The notes below the pieces were generated by a model. That model was given only the letters and a program-made list of their open reading frames with translations. It made no database searches and was not told the origin of the DNA. This document shows positions 50,913-60,054 of a stretch of DNA of 64,000 bases, piece after piece. The position numbers and the translations under genes were made by a program. The DNA lies in the NCBI RefSeq assembly GCF_900537995.1, contig NZ_LR027880.1:1992001-2056000 (forward strand). The letters run 5' to 3'. Source of the stretch: Roseburia intestinalis L1-82. Lineage in GTDB: Bacteria; Bacillota; Clostridia; Lachnospirales; Lachnospiraceae. Each line of letters begins with the position of its first letter. Positions within the stretch are counted from its first letter, which is position 1.

Positions 50913-52133
50913 ATGAAAAATCTGTATTATGATGTAGTGATTGCAGGATGTGGTGTGGCAGGACTTTATGCGGCTTTGAATCTGCCGGAAGAAATGAATA
51001 TTCTGATGCTTTCAAAAAAAGATTTGGAAAGCTGTGACTCCATGCTGGCACAGGGAGGAATCTGTGTACTGCGGGATGAATCTGATTACGATTCGTACTT
51101 TGAAGATACCATGCGGGCCGGACATTATGAAAATCGAAAGGAGAGCGTTGATATTATGATACGTTCCAGCCGGGATGTGATCAACGACCTGTTGAATTTT
51201 GGTGTCCGTTTTGCAAAAAATCCGGATGGAAGCCTTGCCTATACCAGGGAGGGAGCTCATTCCCGGCCGAGGATCTGCTTCCATGAGGATATTACCGGAA
51301 AGGAGATCACAACGACACTACTATCACATGTAAAAAAATGTTCGAATGTGACCATCTTAGAGTATACGACCATGACAGATATTTTGGTGGATGGTGGCAA
51401 ATGCACCGGTATGGCCGCAGAAACAAAAGAAGGTGAAACGCTGCATATTCATGCAGACAATACAATTATGGCAACCGGAGGAATCGGGGGTCTTTATGAG
51501 CATTCCACCAATTTCCCAATACTGACCGGTGATGCATGCAGGATCGCAAAAGAACACGGTGTGGAACTTGAACATATGGACTATGTACAGATCCACCCAA
51601 CATGCCTTTACAGTAAAAAGCCTGGAAGGAGTTTCCTGATCTCGGAATCAGCAAGGGGAGAAGGCGCAGTTCTTCTCAATCACAAAGGAGAACGGTTTGT
51701 CAATGAACTTCTGCCGCGTGATGTTGTGACAAAAGCAATACAGGAAGAAATGAAAAAAGAAGGTGTGGAGTATGAATGGATCTCATTTGCACATGTTCCA
51801 AAGGAAATCATTTTGAAGCATTTTCCGCACATTTATGAAAAATGTCTCGAAGAAGGGTATGATCTTTTAAAAGAACCGGCGCCTATCGTGCCGGCACAGC
51901 ATTATTTTATGGGCGGTGTCCATGTGAACCGCGATTCTGCGACAACGATGCCAAATCTATATGCAGTCGGGGAGACGAGCTGCAACGGAGTTCACGGAAA
52001 GAATCGGCTTGCAAGCAACAGCCTGTTAGAGAGTCTTGTTTTTGCAAAACGTGCAGCAGTAAAAATACAAAATGAAGAGAAAGGAAATGAAGATCATGAA
52101 TTTGAATCCAATTACCATGCAGCTTGTTGCTGA
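50913..52133 (+). CDS. nadB: L-aspartate oxidase NadB (short form)
   Basis: NadB oxidises L-aspartate to iminoaspartate for NadA. The FAD-binding GCGVAGLYAALNL is at the N terminus, with SMLAQGGICV and SARGEGAVL and the C-terminal YAVGETSCNGVHGKNRLASNSLLESLVFAKRA. The protein is 406 residues; typical NadB is over 500, so the C-terminal helical domain is missing. It ends naturally, overlapping nadC by 38 bases, so the short form looks genuine and not a frameshift. Start 50913 has GAGG seven bases upstream. Confidence 0.93.
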   Translation: MKNLYYDVVIAGCGVAGLYAALNLPEEMNILMLSKKDLESCDSMLAQGGICVLRDESDYDSYFEDTMRAGHYENRKESVDIMIRSSRDVINDLLNFGVRFAKNPDGSLAYTREGAHSRPRICFHEDITGKEITTTLLSHVKKCSNVTILEYTTMTDILVDGGKCTGMAAETKEGETLHIHADNTIMATGGIGGLYEHSTNFPILTGDACRIAKEHGVELEHMDYVQIHPTCLYSKKPGRSFLISESARGEGAVLLNHKGERFVNELLPRDVVTKAIQEEMKKEGVEYEWISFAHVPKEIILKHFPHIYEKCLEEGYDLLKEPAPIVPAQHYFMGGVHVNRDSATTMPNLYAVGETSCNGVHGKNRLASNSLLESLVFAKRAAVKIQNEEKGNEDHEFESNYHAACC

Positions 52134-52986
52134 TAAATATATCCGTCTTGCATTAGAGGAAGATATTCACAGTGAGGACGTATCCACAAACGCAGTGATG
52201 CCGGAATACAGGGCCGGAGAGGTGGAACTGATCTGTAAACAGGACGGCGTGATCGCCGGACTTCCGGTATTTGAACGTGTATTTACCATGTTAGATGCGT
52301 CCACAAAAGTTGAGTGGGCGAAAAATCAGGATGGCAGGGAAGTAAAAGACGGTGATGCTGTAAAAAAAGGACAGCTCCTTGCGACGGTAAAAGGTGACGT
52401 GCGGGTTCTTTTATCCGGAGAGCGTACAGCTCTTAATTATCTGCAGCGTTTAAGTGGTATTGCAACATATACACATCAGGTTGCACGGTTATTAGAGGGC
52501 AGCAGCACAACATTACTTGATACAAGAAAGACAACACCATGCATGCGTATTTTCGAGAAATATGCCGTATGTGTGGGAGGCGGACAGAATCATCGTTACA
52601 ATTTATCGGACGGTGTTCTGCTCAAAGATAATCATATTGATGCGGCAGGCGGTGTAAAAGAAGCTATTCTTGCTGCAAAAGCATATGCTCCGTTTGTCCG
52701 TAAGATCGAGGTAGAGACAGAAAATCTTGACATGGTAAAAGAAGCCGTGGAAGCAGGTGCGGATATTATCATGCTCGATAACATGACACCGGAACAGATG
52801 TCGGAGGCAATCCGGCTGATCGACGGCAGAGCAAAAACAGAGTGCTCCGGAAATATCACAAAAGAGAATATCAAAACGATCACAGCACTCGGAGTGGATT
52901 ATGTTTCCAGCGGTGCCCTGACACATTCAGCACCGATCTTAGATATCAGCCTGAAACACTTGAAAGTAACAGATTCCCTTCAGTAA
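52096..52986 (+). CDS. nadC: Nicotinate-nucleotide diphosphorylase NadC
   Basis: NadC converts quinolinate and PRPP to nicotinate mononucleotide. The 296-residue protein has the family blocks LALEEDIHSEDVSTNAV, GERTALNYLQRLSGIAT, DTRKTTPCMRIFEKYAV, GGGQNHRYNLSDGVLLKDNH and the closing VDYVSSGALTHSA. Start ATG 52096 begins with MNLNPITMQLVADKYIR, matches the family and overlaps the end of nadB, so the two are translationally coupled. Upstream ATG 52072 is unlikely. Confidence 0.95.
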   Translation: MNLNPITMQLVADKYIRLALEEDIHSEDVSTNAVMPEYRAGEVELICKQDGVIAGLPVFERVFTMLDASTKVEWAKNQDGREVKDGDAVKKGQLLATVKGDVRVLLSGERTALNYLQRLSGIATYTHQVARLLEGSSTTLLDTRKTTPCMRIFEKYAVCVGGGQNHRYNLSDGVLLKDNHIDAAGGVKEAILAAKAYAPFVRKIEVETENLDMVKEAVEAGADIIMLDNMTPEQMSEAIRLIDGRAKTECSGNITKENIKTITALGVDYVSSGALTHSAPILDISLKHLKVTDSLQ

Positions 52987-53049
52987 CGCTTGTAAAAATA
53001 GACAGATTCAGCTAAAATAAATGCAGAGTCAAAAAGGAGAGGATCGCAA

Positions 53050-53586
53050 ATGGAAAAAGAAATGACCGGAGCAGACAGAAGAAAAGAAATCCTGTCTATG
53101 ATACGTGATACAGATACACCGGTATCCGGCACGGCAATTGGAAAAAAAACCGGTGTCAGCAGACAGGTCGTGGTGCAGGATATTGCACTTCTCCGCACAC
53201 AGGGGTATCCGATTATTTCTACTGCAAGAGGTTATCTGCTGGATGAACCAAAACAGGCAGTCAGGATATTTAAAGTATGCCATACCAATGAACAGGTGGA
53301 GGATGAACTGACTACGATCGTTGATCTTGGGGGATGTGTGGTCAATGTCATGGTCAATCACCGCGTTTATGGGAAATTAGATGCTCCGCTAAATATCAAA
53401 AGCAGGCGAGATGTGCAGAACTTTATGGATGATTTAAAGACAGGAAAATCGACACCACTTCTCAATGTGACGTCCGGATATCATTTTCATAAGATCAGCG
53501 CTGAGAGTGAAGAAGTGTTAGATGAGATAGAGGAAGCACTCAAAAAGAAAGGCTATCTTGCGGAATTACTTCCATATGAACAGTAA
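53050..53586 (+). CDS. niaR: NiaR family repressor of NAD synthesis (HTH plus 3H domain)
   Basis: A 178-residue regulator with an N-terminal winged helix-turn-helix (SGTAIGKKTGVSRQVVVQDI at about 35-54) and a C-terminal 3H domain, whose conserved His residues are seen in VCHTNEQ, VNHRVYG and GYHFHKIS. In Firmicutes NiaR represses niacin uptake and NAD genes when nicotinate is available. It closes the nadABC operon and probably regulates it. AAGGAGAGG precedes the ATG. Confidence 0.92.
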   Translation: MEKEMTGADRRKEILSMIRDTDTPVSGTAIGKKTGVSRQVVVQDIALLRTQGYPIISTARGYLLDEPKQAVRIFKVCHTNEQVEDELTTIVDLGGCVVNVMVNHRVYGKLDAPLNIKSRRDVQNFMDDLKTGKSTPLLNVTSGYHFHKISAESEEVLDEIEEALKKKGYLAELLPYEQ

Positions 53587-53607
53587 GAAATTAAAAAAAC
53601 CGGGATA

Positions 53608-53636
53608 TTGACTTGAAATCAAATTCGCTTTATAAT
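53608..53636 (+). promoter_or_regulatory. Strong promoter before yicC
   Basis: TTGACT (53608-53613), 17-base spacer, perfect TATAAT (53631-53636). The predicted start lies inside the next hairpin, so the hairpin is at the very 5' end of the transcript. Confidence 0.75.
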
Positions 53637-53691
53637 AAAATCACTTATGCATACGAGAAAGAGATGAAACCGTGATGCATAAGTGATTTTT
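53637..53691 (+). terminator. Hairpin with T-run at the start of the yicC leader
   Basis: A perfect 16-bp stem (53637-53652 with 53675-53690) with a 22-base loop and TTTTTA after it. It may be the terminator of niaR, or an attenuator for the yicC-remA-gmk transcript because a strong promoter sits directly before it. Confidence 0.6.
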
Positions 53692-53726
53692 ACGTGACAG
53701 GATATTTTGCAGAAACGGAGAGAAAT

Positions 53727-54605
53727 ATGATAAAAAGTATGACCGGTTTTGGCCGGTGTGAATTTGCGGATGAGAACCGCAAGTTTACGGTAGAGATAAA
53801 AGCCGTAAATCACCGTTATCTCGATGTCAATATCAAGATGCCTAAAAAGCTGAATTTCTTCGAGAGTGCGATCCGTACGCTGTTAAAAGAGTATATGGAG
53901 CGCGGTAAGGTTGATATTTTTATCAACTGCGAAGATTATACGCAGGATAATGTTTCATTGAAATATAATGAAGCACTTGCAGCCCAGTATCTGACTTATC
54001 TGAACAGTATGGCAGAAAAGTTCGGACTTGATAATGATATCCGTGTGAGTACGCTTTCAAAGTACCCGGACGTGTTTACGATGGAGGAACAGGGCATAGA
54101 TGAGAAATCTCTGTGGCTCGGACTTGAAAAAGCGATCCGCGGTGCGGCAGAGCAGTTTGTGGAGAGCAGGATCAGGGAAGGCGAGCATTTAAAGAAAGAT
54201 TTATGCGAGAAACTTGATGGCATGTTATCCTATGTGGATTTCATTGAGGAGCGCTCCCCTGTAATCATTAAGGAGTACAAAGAACGGTTAGAGGCTAAGG
54301 TGGCAGAACTGCTAGGAGACCGTCAGATCGATGATGCAAGAATTGCGACGGAGGTAACGATCTTTGCAGATAAGATCTGTGTTGATGAAGAGACAGTCAG
54401 ACTGCGCAGCCACATTAAGAGTACCAAAGATACCTTGGAAGCTGGTGGCAGTGTGGGAAGAAAACTTGACTTTATTGCGCAGGAGATGAACCGCGAGGCA
54501 AATACCATTCTTTCTAAAACCAATGATCTTGCAATTTCTGATATCGGTATCAGTTTAAAAACGGATATTGAAAAGGTCAGGGAACAGATCCAGAATATAG
54601 AATAG
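53727..54605 (+). CDS. YicC family endoribonuclease
   Basis: A 292-residue YicC-type protein: MIKSMTGFGR start, VEIKAVNHRYLD, and the C-terminal GRKLDFIAQEMNREANTILSK with KTDIEKVREQIQNIE end. YicC-family proteins are recently described RNases that help degrade certain small RNAs; in B. subtilis yloC sits directly before remA and gmk, as here. ATG 53727 with GGAGAG ahead is chosen over the ATG at 53694. First gene of a conserved unit that runs on to rpoZ and rimO. Confidence 0.92.
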   Translation: MIKSMTGFGRCEFADENRKFTVEIKAVNHRYLDVNIKMPKKLNFFESAIRTLLKEYMERGKVDIFINCEDYTQDNVSLKYNEALAAQYLTYLNSMAEKFGLDNDIRVSTLSKYPDVFTMEEQGIDEKSLWLGLEKAIRGAAEQFVESRIREGEHLKKDLCEKLDGMLSYVDFIEERSPVIIKEYKERLEAKVAELLGDRQIDDARIATEVTIFADKICVDEETVRLRSHIKSTKDTLEAGGSVGRKLDFIAQEMNREANTILSKTNDLAISDIGISLKTDIEKVREQIQNIE

Positions 54606-54618
54606 GGACGGGTGGTAT

Positions 54619-54888
54619 ATGGCAAAGCTAATGAATATTGGATTTGGCAATATGGTCAATACCGATAAGATTGTCTGTATCGTATCTTCAGACTCCGCAC
54701 CGGCAAAGCGTATGGTGCAAAAAGGCAAAGAACAGGAAAATCTGATCGATGCAACACAGGGACGCAGGACCAAAAGCGTCATTTTTACAGAAAACAACAA
54801 AATCATTTTATCAGCATTGCAGCCGGAGACGCTTGCCGGCAGATTTAATGGCAATGCCACAGAGGTATATGATGATACGAAAGAATAG
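54619..54888 (+). CDS. remA: RemA-like regulator (DUF370)
   Basis: An 89-residue DUF370 protein, MNIGFGNMVNTDKIVCIVSSDSAPAKR and ATQGRRTKSVIF being typical. RemA of B. subtilis is a ring-forming DNA-binding activator of biofilm matrix and osmoprotection genes. The Arg residues needed for DNA binding in that protein (the region around GRRTKS) are retained. It overlaps the start of gmk by 17 bases. Confidence 0.92.
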   Translation: MAKLMNIGFGNMVNTDKIVCIVSSDSAPAKRMVQKGKEQENLIDATQGRRTKSVIFTENNKIILSALQPETLAGRFNGNATEVYDDTKE

Positions 54889-55507
54889 AGGAATCCTTAC
54901 CGTGGTATCCGGATTTTCCGGTTCGGGAAAAGGAACCATCATGAAAGAATTAATGAAAAAATATGCTGACAGCTATGCACTTTCCATCTCGGCTACGACG
55001 AGAAATCCAAGACCGGGTGAAACGGATGGTGTGGAATATTTTTTCCGTACAAAAGAACAGTTTGAGCAGATGATAAAAGACGATGCACTGATCGAATATG
55101 CGCAGTTCGTCGGCAATTATTATGGCACGCCGAAGGCATATGTGGAAGAACAGTTAGAGGCAGGAAAAGATGTCATCTTAGAGATCGAGATCCAGGGAGC
55201 ATTAAAAGTCAAAGAAAAATTCCCGGATACATTGCTTTTGTTTGTGACACCGCCGAGTGCCAAAGAGTTAAAAAACCGTCTGATAGGCAGAGGAACCGAG
55301 ACGATGGACGTGATCGAGTCAAGACTTGCAAGAGCCGTTGAAGAGGCGGAGGGAATTGAGTCCTATGACTATCTGGTAGTCAATGACGTGTTAGAAGACT
55401 GTGTGGAAGAAGTTCATCAGATCATTCAGAATGAACATTACCGTGTAAACCGTAATGAGTCAGCTATACAGGAAATGCGGAATGAACTAAAAACATTTTC
55501 AAAATAG
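54872..55507 (+). CDS. gmk: Guanylate kinase
   Basis: GMP kinase, 211 residues. Walker A SGFSGSGKGTI at about 15-25, GMP-binding SATTRNPRPGETDGVEYFF, and the LEIEIQGALKVK strand. The start is placed at ATG 54872, inside remA, six bases after AGAGG; the alternative ATG 54869 is three bases after it. The ORF opens upstream at 54749 but that part overlaps remA and is not real. Confidence 0.95.
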   Translation: MIRKNRGILTVVSGFSGSGKGTIMKELMKKYADSYALSISATTRNPRPGETDGVEYFFRTKEQFEQMIKDDALIEYAQFVGNYYGTPKAYVEEQLEAGKDVILEIEIQGALKVKEKFPDTLLLFVTPPSAKELKNRLIGRGTETMDVIESRLARAVEEAEGIESYDYLVVNDVLEDCVEEVHQIIQNEHYRVNRNESAIQEMRNELKTFSK

Positions 55508-55604
55508 TCTGTTCATGAAACAGATAAAAATCTGTAACATAAATATAAGAATCTAAGAGCGGGAGACCGCCATATGCGCAATGCGCAAAGAAAGGGGAAT
55601 TATC

Positions 55605-55850
55605 ATGATACATCCATCTTATGTAGAATTAATGAAAGTAGTAAACGACGGTGTGGAAATTGGTGAGGAGCCGGTTGTAAACAGCCGTTATTCCATTGTG
55701 ATTGCAGCTGCAAAAAGAGCACGCCAGATCATTGCAGGAGATGAGCCGATGGCAGAGAAAAAAGTGTGCCCGAAACCATTATCCATCGCAGTAGAAGAAC
55801 TTTACGAAGGAAAGGTAAAGATTTTACCGGAGACATCGGATGAAGAATAA
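55605..55850 (+). CDS. rpoZ: DNA-directed RNA polymerase omega subunit
   Basis: An 81-residue omega subunit: NSRYSIVIAAAKRARQI is the conserved core, followed by KPLSIAVEELYEGKV. Omega aids beta-prime assembly. AAAGGGGAA precedes ATG 55605; the ATG at 55581 lacks a site. Its 3' end overlaps rimO by 11 bases. Confidence 0.95.
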   Translation: MIHPSYVELMKVVNDGVEIGEEPVVNSRYSIVIAAAKRARQIIAGDEPMAEKKVCPKPLSIAVEELYEGKVKILPETSDEE

Positions 55851-57174
55851 TTTAAAACTTTTATTTGTATCACTTGGATGTGACAAGAATCTGGTCGACA
55901 CAGAGTTTATGCTTGGCATGTTAAGAGATGATGGAATCGAAATGACAGATGATGAGCAGGAAGCAGACATTATCATTGTCAATACCTGCTGCTTTATCAA
56001 TGATGCAAAAGAAGAAAGTATCAATACGATTCTTGAGATGGCAGAACTGAAAAAAGAAGCCAGATTAAAGTCTCTGATCGTGACCGGATGCCTTGCACAG
56101 CGTTATAAAGAAGAAATCGTAAAAGAAATCCCGGAAGTGGATGCAATTCTTGGAACGAATTCCTATGAGGATATTGTAAACGCAGTGCATCAGTCCTTAG
56201 AGGGCAAACATTATGAGAATTTCAAGACCTTAGAGGGATTGCCGACACTGCACACCAAACGTTCTGTGACAACAGGCGGACATTTTGCTTATTTAAAGAT
56301 CGCAGAGGGATGCAACAAGCGCTGCACATACTGCATTATTCCGTATATCCGCGGAAATTACCGCAGTGTTCCGATGGAAGATCTGATCGAACAGGCAAAA
56401 GAACTGGTTGCTGCAGGAGCAAAAGAACTCATCCTGGTGGCACAGGAGACCACACTCTACGGAGTTGATCTCTATGGTGAAAAGTCACTGCACCGTTTAT
56501 TAGATGAGTTAAACAAGATCAAAGACCTGTTCTGGATCCGTATCATGTACTGTTATCCGGAAGAAATATACGAAGGTCTGATTGATGCCATGATCCGCAA
56601 TCAGAAAGTATGCCATTATCTGGATATCCCGATCCAGCATGCAAATGATACCATATTAAAACGCATGGGACGAAGAACGAGTAATGCAGATCTTGTAAAG
56701 ATCATTACGCATCTGCGTGAACGCATTCCGGACATTACACTGCGTACGACGCTGATCTGTGGTTTCCCGGGTGAAACACAGGAAATGCATGAGGAACTGA
56801 TGCAGTTTATCAATGACATGGAATTTGACCGTCTTGGTGCTTTTACCTATTCACCGGAGGAGGGAACGCCTGCTGCAGAGTTTACCGATCAGGTGGATGA
56901 AAATCTGAAAAAAGACTGGCAGGCAGATGTCATGGAATTACAGGAAGAGATTATTTTTGATAAAAATGAGACCATGAAAGGCAGAGAGTTATACGTTTTC
57001 ATTGAAGGGAAAGTGAGTGATGAAAATGCTTATGTTGGAAGAACTTACCGTGATGCACCGGATGTAGATGGTTATATTTTTATTAATACAGATGAAGAAC
57101 TCATGACGGGCGATATCGCGAAAGTACGTGTGACAGGCGCCTATGAGTATGACCTGATTGGAGAATTGATCTAG
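55840..57174 (+). CDS. rimO: Ribosomal protein S12 methylthiotransferase RimO
   Basis: RimO adds a methylthio group to an Asp of ribosomal protein S12 using radical SAM chemistry. The 444-residue protein has the N-terminal UPF0004 domain with cysteines (SLGCDKNLVDTE, NTCCFI, VTGCLAQ), the radical SAM motif CNKRCTYCIIP and a C-terminal TRAM domain (YVFIEGKVSDENAYVGRT). CDKN at the start fits RimO better than MiaB. Overlaps rpoZ. Confidence 0.95.
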   Translation: MKNNLKLLFVSLGCDKNLVDTEFMLGMLRDDGIEMTDDEQEADIIIVNTCCFINDAKEESINTILEMAELKKEARLKSLIVTGCLAQRYKEEIVKEIPEVDAILGTNSYEDIVNAVHQSLEGKHYENFKTLEGLPTLHTKRSVTTGGHFAYLKIAEGCNKRCTYCIIPYIRGNYRSVPMEDLIEQAKELVAAGAKELILVAQETTLYGVDLYGEKSLHRLLDELNKIKDLFWIRIMYCYPEEIYEGLIDAMIRNQKVCHYLDIPIQHANDTILKRMGRRTSNADLVKIITHLRERIPDITLRTTLICGFPGETQEMHEELMQFINDMEFDRLGAFTYSPEEGTPAAEFTDQVDENLKKDWQADVMELQEEIIFDKNETMKGRELYVFIEGKVSDENAYVGRTYRDAPDVDGYIFINTDEELMTGDIAKVRVTGAYEYDLIGELI

Positions 57175-57216
57175 CAGTATTTAAAATTTATTGTGCAGAA
57201 ATGGAGAGTGTAAATT

Positions 57217-57759
57217 ATGAATTTACCAAATAAACTGACGGTAATGCGTATGATATTGATTCCGTTTTTTGTTTTCTTTATGCTTGCTCCGTATTTTGAA
57301 GGTTATGGCAATTATATTGCAGTAGCTATTTTTATCATTGCAAGTCTTACCGACATGCTGGATGGAAAAATTGCAAGAAAGTACAATCTGGTTACTGATT
57401 TTGGAAAATTTATGGATCCTCTGGCAGACAAGCTGCTTGTCTGCTCTGCAATGATCTGTCTGATTGAGAAAGGGCAGCTTGCAGCCTGGATTGTCATCAT
57501 TATCATTGCGAGAGAATTTATCATCAGTGGATTTCGTCTGGTCGCTGCAGATAATGGAATTGTAATTGCTGCAAGTTATTGGGGAAAATTTAAAACGGTT
57601 TTCCAGATGCTTATGGTGATTGTGCTGATCTTAGATATTCCAAATCCGTTCTTTGCAGTGCTTGGCACGGTTCTTACATACATTGCTTTGGCGCTGACAG
57701 TCGTATCACTGATCGATTATATTGCCAAAAATAAAAATGTTTTAAAAGAACAGAAATAG
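57217..57759 (+). CDS. pgsA: CDP-diacylglycerol--glycerol-3-phosphate phosphatidyltransferase PgsA
   Basis: A 180-residue polytopic membrane enzyme that makes phosphatidylglycerol phosphate. The CDP-alcohol phosphotransferase signature DG-x2-AR-x8-G-x3-D-x3-D reads as DMLDGKIARKYNLVTDFGKFMDPLADK. Begins MNLPNKLTVMRM. About four to five membrane segments. Followed closely by the cinA-type gene. Confidence 0.95.
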   Translation: MNLPNKLTVMRMILIPFFVFFMLAPYFEGYGNYIAVAIFIIASLTDMLDGKIARKYNLVTDFGKFMDPLADKLLVCSAMICLIEKGQLAAWIVIIIIAREFIISGFRLVAADNGIVIAASYWGKFKTVFQMLMVIVLILDIPNPFFAVLGTVLTYIALALTVVSLIDYIAKNKNVLKEQK

Positions 57760-57770
57760 GAGAATAGCAG

Positions 57771-58310
57771 TTGGCTGAACATGTATATGATTCCAGTGAT
57801 TCCTGTACCGGCAAAAGTGCAGTACAGGAACCGCTGGAATATTCCATTTATGGTTTGTTAAAAAAATATCAAATTACAATTACAACAGCGGAGTCCGCCA
57901 CGGGTGGGATGATCGCGTCCACGCTGATCAATGTTCCGGGAATCTCAGAGTTTTTTACAGAGGGGTATGTGACATATTCAAATGAAGCAAAAGTTAAAAT
58001 GATACATGTTGCACCGGAAACAATCGATACCTATGGCGTGGTAAGCAGTGAAACAGCGGCGGATATGGCTGCTTCTGCAGCAAAAACGGCTGCAACAATG
58101 GCGGCAGTATCCGTGACAGGTGTTGCCGGACCAGATGGGGGAACGAAAGAATGCCCGGTCGGGCTGGTGTTTATCGGCTGTTATCTGAATGGAAAGACAG
58201 TGACGGAGCGTCATATGTTTTCCGGCAGCCGCATGGATGTAAGAAAGAGCGCCACAGAAAGCGCACTTTCCATGTTAAAAAAATGTATAGAAGAAACGTA
58301 TGCAGTGTGA
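57771..58310 (+). CDS. CinA C-terminal-domain protein (NMN amidohydrolase family)
   Basis: A 179-residue stand-alone CinA C-terminal (PncC-like) domain: TAESATGGMIASTLINVPG, GVVSSETAADMA, SVTGVAGPDGG and VGLVFIGC. PncC deamidates nicotinamide mononucleotide to recycle NAD. The N-terminal molybdopterin-binding-like part of CinA is absent. The start is TTG 57771 with AGGAG ahead. It is not adjacent to recA as cinA often is; a nucleotide repair role is plausible. Confidence 0.88.
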   Translation: MAEHVYDSSDSCTGKSAVQEPLEYSIYGLLKKYQITITTAESATGGMIASTLINVPGISEFFTEGYVTYSNEAKVKMIHVAPETIDTYGVVSSETAADMAASAAKTAATMAAVSVTGVAGPDGGTKECPVGLVFIGCYLNGKTVTERHMFSGSRMDVRKSATESALSMLKKCIEETYAV

Positions 58311-58360
58311 AAAATCCATATAGGAAAGATATTTTACACTAGAAAGGCATGGTTATTAGT

Positions 58361-58915
58361 ATGAGAATTATTGCAGGAACAGCGAGAAGCCTTCCTTTAA
58401 AAACGGTAGAAGGACTTGACACCAGACCTACCACAGACCGTATCAAAGAGACATTGTTTAATATCATACAGGATGAGATCCCTGGATGCTATTTTTTGGA
58501 TCTGTTTGCAGGAAGCGGACAGATGGGACTTGAGGCAGTCAGCCGCGGTGCGCAGTATGCCGTTTTTGTCGAAAATAATAAAAAAGCTGCTGCATGCGTG
58601 GAGGACAATATCCGCTTTACCAAGTTTACAAAAGAAACAAAATTATATAATTCGGATGTTTTATCAGCTTTAAGAGCGATGGAAGGAAAATACCGGTTTG
58701 ATATCATTTTTATGGATCCTCCCTATAAACAGGAATTTGAATATGATGTACTTTCTTACCTGAAAGATTCTTCGCTTTTAAAAGAAAATGGAATCATCAT
58801 CGTCGAAGCATCGTTGGATACAGCGTTTGACTATTTGCCGGATATGGGATTCACATTGAAACGATTAAAGACGTATAAGACAAATGAACATGCATTTATC
58901 ATCAAAAATCAATAG
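58361..58915 (+). CDS. rsmD: 16S rRNA (guanine966-N2)-methyltransferase RsmD
   Basis: A 184-residue SAM methyltransferase: [11 protein letters not shown] start, [17 protein letters not shown]-binding [14 protein letters not shown], and catalytic FMDPPY (the D/N-PPY motif). Modifies the 16S rRNA. The frame begins at ATG 58349, but that ATG sits too close to AAAGG; 58361 gives the normal family start although its spacing is long. Order rsmD-coaD is the same as ylbH-ylbI in Bacillus. Confidence 0.93.
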   Translation: MRIIAGTARSLPLKTVEGLDTRPTTDRIKETLFNIIQDEIPGCYFLDLFAGSGQMGLEAVSRGAQYAVFVENNKKAAACVEDNIRFTKFTKETKLYNSDVLSALRAMEGKYRFDIIFMDPPYKQEFEYDVLSYLKDSSLLKENGIIIVEASLDTAFDYLPDMGFTLKRLKTYKTNEHAFIIKNQ

Positions 58916-58950
58916 AAAAAATACATGATCCATTTGTATGGGAGGAACCT

Positions 58951-59436
58951 ATGAAAAAAGCAATTTATCCGGGAAGTTTTGATCCGTTGACGTTAGGACA
59001 TTTAGATATTATAGAACGATCTGCTAGAATTGTGGACGAGCTTGTGGTCGGAGTACTTAATAACAGTGCAAAAAATTCGTTGTTTTCTTTAGATGAACGT
59101 GTTAGTATGATTAAGGAGATGACAGATTCCATGCCAAATGTTACAGTGACAAGTTTTAATGGTCTTTTAGTCGATTATATGAGAGAAATCGATGCGACGA
59201 TCATTGTAAGAGGGCTACGCGCTGTAACAGATTTTGAATATGAACTTCAGATTGCACAGACAAATCATGTGGAAAATCCGGAAGTGGAGACAATTTTTTT
59301 GACAACCAGTCTCCAGTATTCTTATTTAAGCTCTACAATCGTGAAAGAATTTGCATCTTATGGAGGAGATTTATCCAAGTTTGTGCCGGCACGTTTTATA
59401 GACCGGATATATGATAAGTATCAGATTAAAAAATAA
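58951..59436 (+). CDS. coaD: Phosphopantetheine adenylyltransferase
   Basis: CoaD, 161 residues, the penultimate step of coenzyme A synthesis. The nucleotidyltransferase motif [15 protein letters not shown] is at the N terminus; [14 protein letters not shown] and [18 protein letters not shown] are the expected substrate-binding blocks. GGAGG precedes the ATG. The gene lies 35 bases after rsmD. Confidence 0.97.
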   Translation: MKKAIYPGSFDPLTLGHLDIIERSARIVDELVVGVLNNSAKNSLFSLDERVSMIKEMTDSMPNVTVTSFNGLLVDYMREIDATIIVRGLRAVTDFEYELQIAQTNHVENPEVETIFLTTSLQYSYLSSTIVKEFASYGGDLSKFVPARFIDRIYDKYQIKK

Positions 59437-59448
59437 GGAGTGGTTACT

Positions 59449-60054
59449 ATGGCCAGCAGAATTGAACAGATAATAGACGAGATTGAAGACTATATTGACG
59501 GCTGTAAGACGCAGGCTTTTGCACCGTCTAAGATCATTGTAAACCGCGAAACTATGGAAGAACTATTAAATGAACTCCGCAGCAAGACACCGGATGAGAT
59601 CAAGCGTTATCAGAAGATTATCAGCAATAAAGAAGCAATCTTAGCGGATGCGCAGGCGAAAGCGGATGCAATCATTGCACAGGCACAGGTAAAAACAGAT
59701 GAACTTGTCAGTGAGCATGAAATTATGCAGCAGGCATATGCACAGGCAAATGAGGTTGTTATGATCGCAACCAAACAGGCTCAGGAAATCTTAGACAATG
59801 CAACAAATGACGCCAATAATATCCGTATGGGTGCCATGCAGTATACAGACGATATTTTGAAAAATTTAGAGAGTACAATTTCACATGCCATGGATTCTTC
59901 TAAGGCAAGGAGTGATGCATATATGAGTACTCTGCAGGGATTCCTTGATGTTGTTACAACGAACCGTGCCGAATTGAATCCTACGGCAGACATACAGGAA
60001 GAAACGCAGACGGATACACAAGAGTTACAACAGACCATGCCAGAACAGCAGTAA
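59449..60054 (+). CDS. Coiled-coil protein, DivIVA/ATP-synthase-subunit-like
   Basis: A 201-residue protein dominated by a coiled coil from about residue 45 to 140, rich in Ala, Gln and Glu (EAILADAQAKADAIIAQAQVK, in part). The N-terminal IEQIIDEIEDYIDGCK resembles a short DivIVA-like head. The tail is polar with many Gln and Thr. No enzyme motif is seen. Similar proteins are often labelled ATPase or hypothetical in Lachnospiraceae. Start 59449 has AAGGAG nine bases ahead. Its 3' end overlaps the convergent ylbJ gene by 74 bases. Confidence 0.7.
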   Translation: MASRIEQIIDEIEDYIDGCKTQAFAPSKIIVNRETMEELLNELRSKTPDEIKRYQKIISNKEAILADAQAKADAIIAQAQVKTDELVSEHEIMQQAYAQANEVVMIATKQAQEILDNATNDANNIRMGAMQYTDDILKNLESTISHAMDSSKARSDAYMSTLQGFLDVVTTNRAELNPTADIQEETQTDTQELQQTMPEQQ

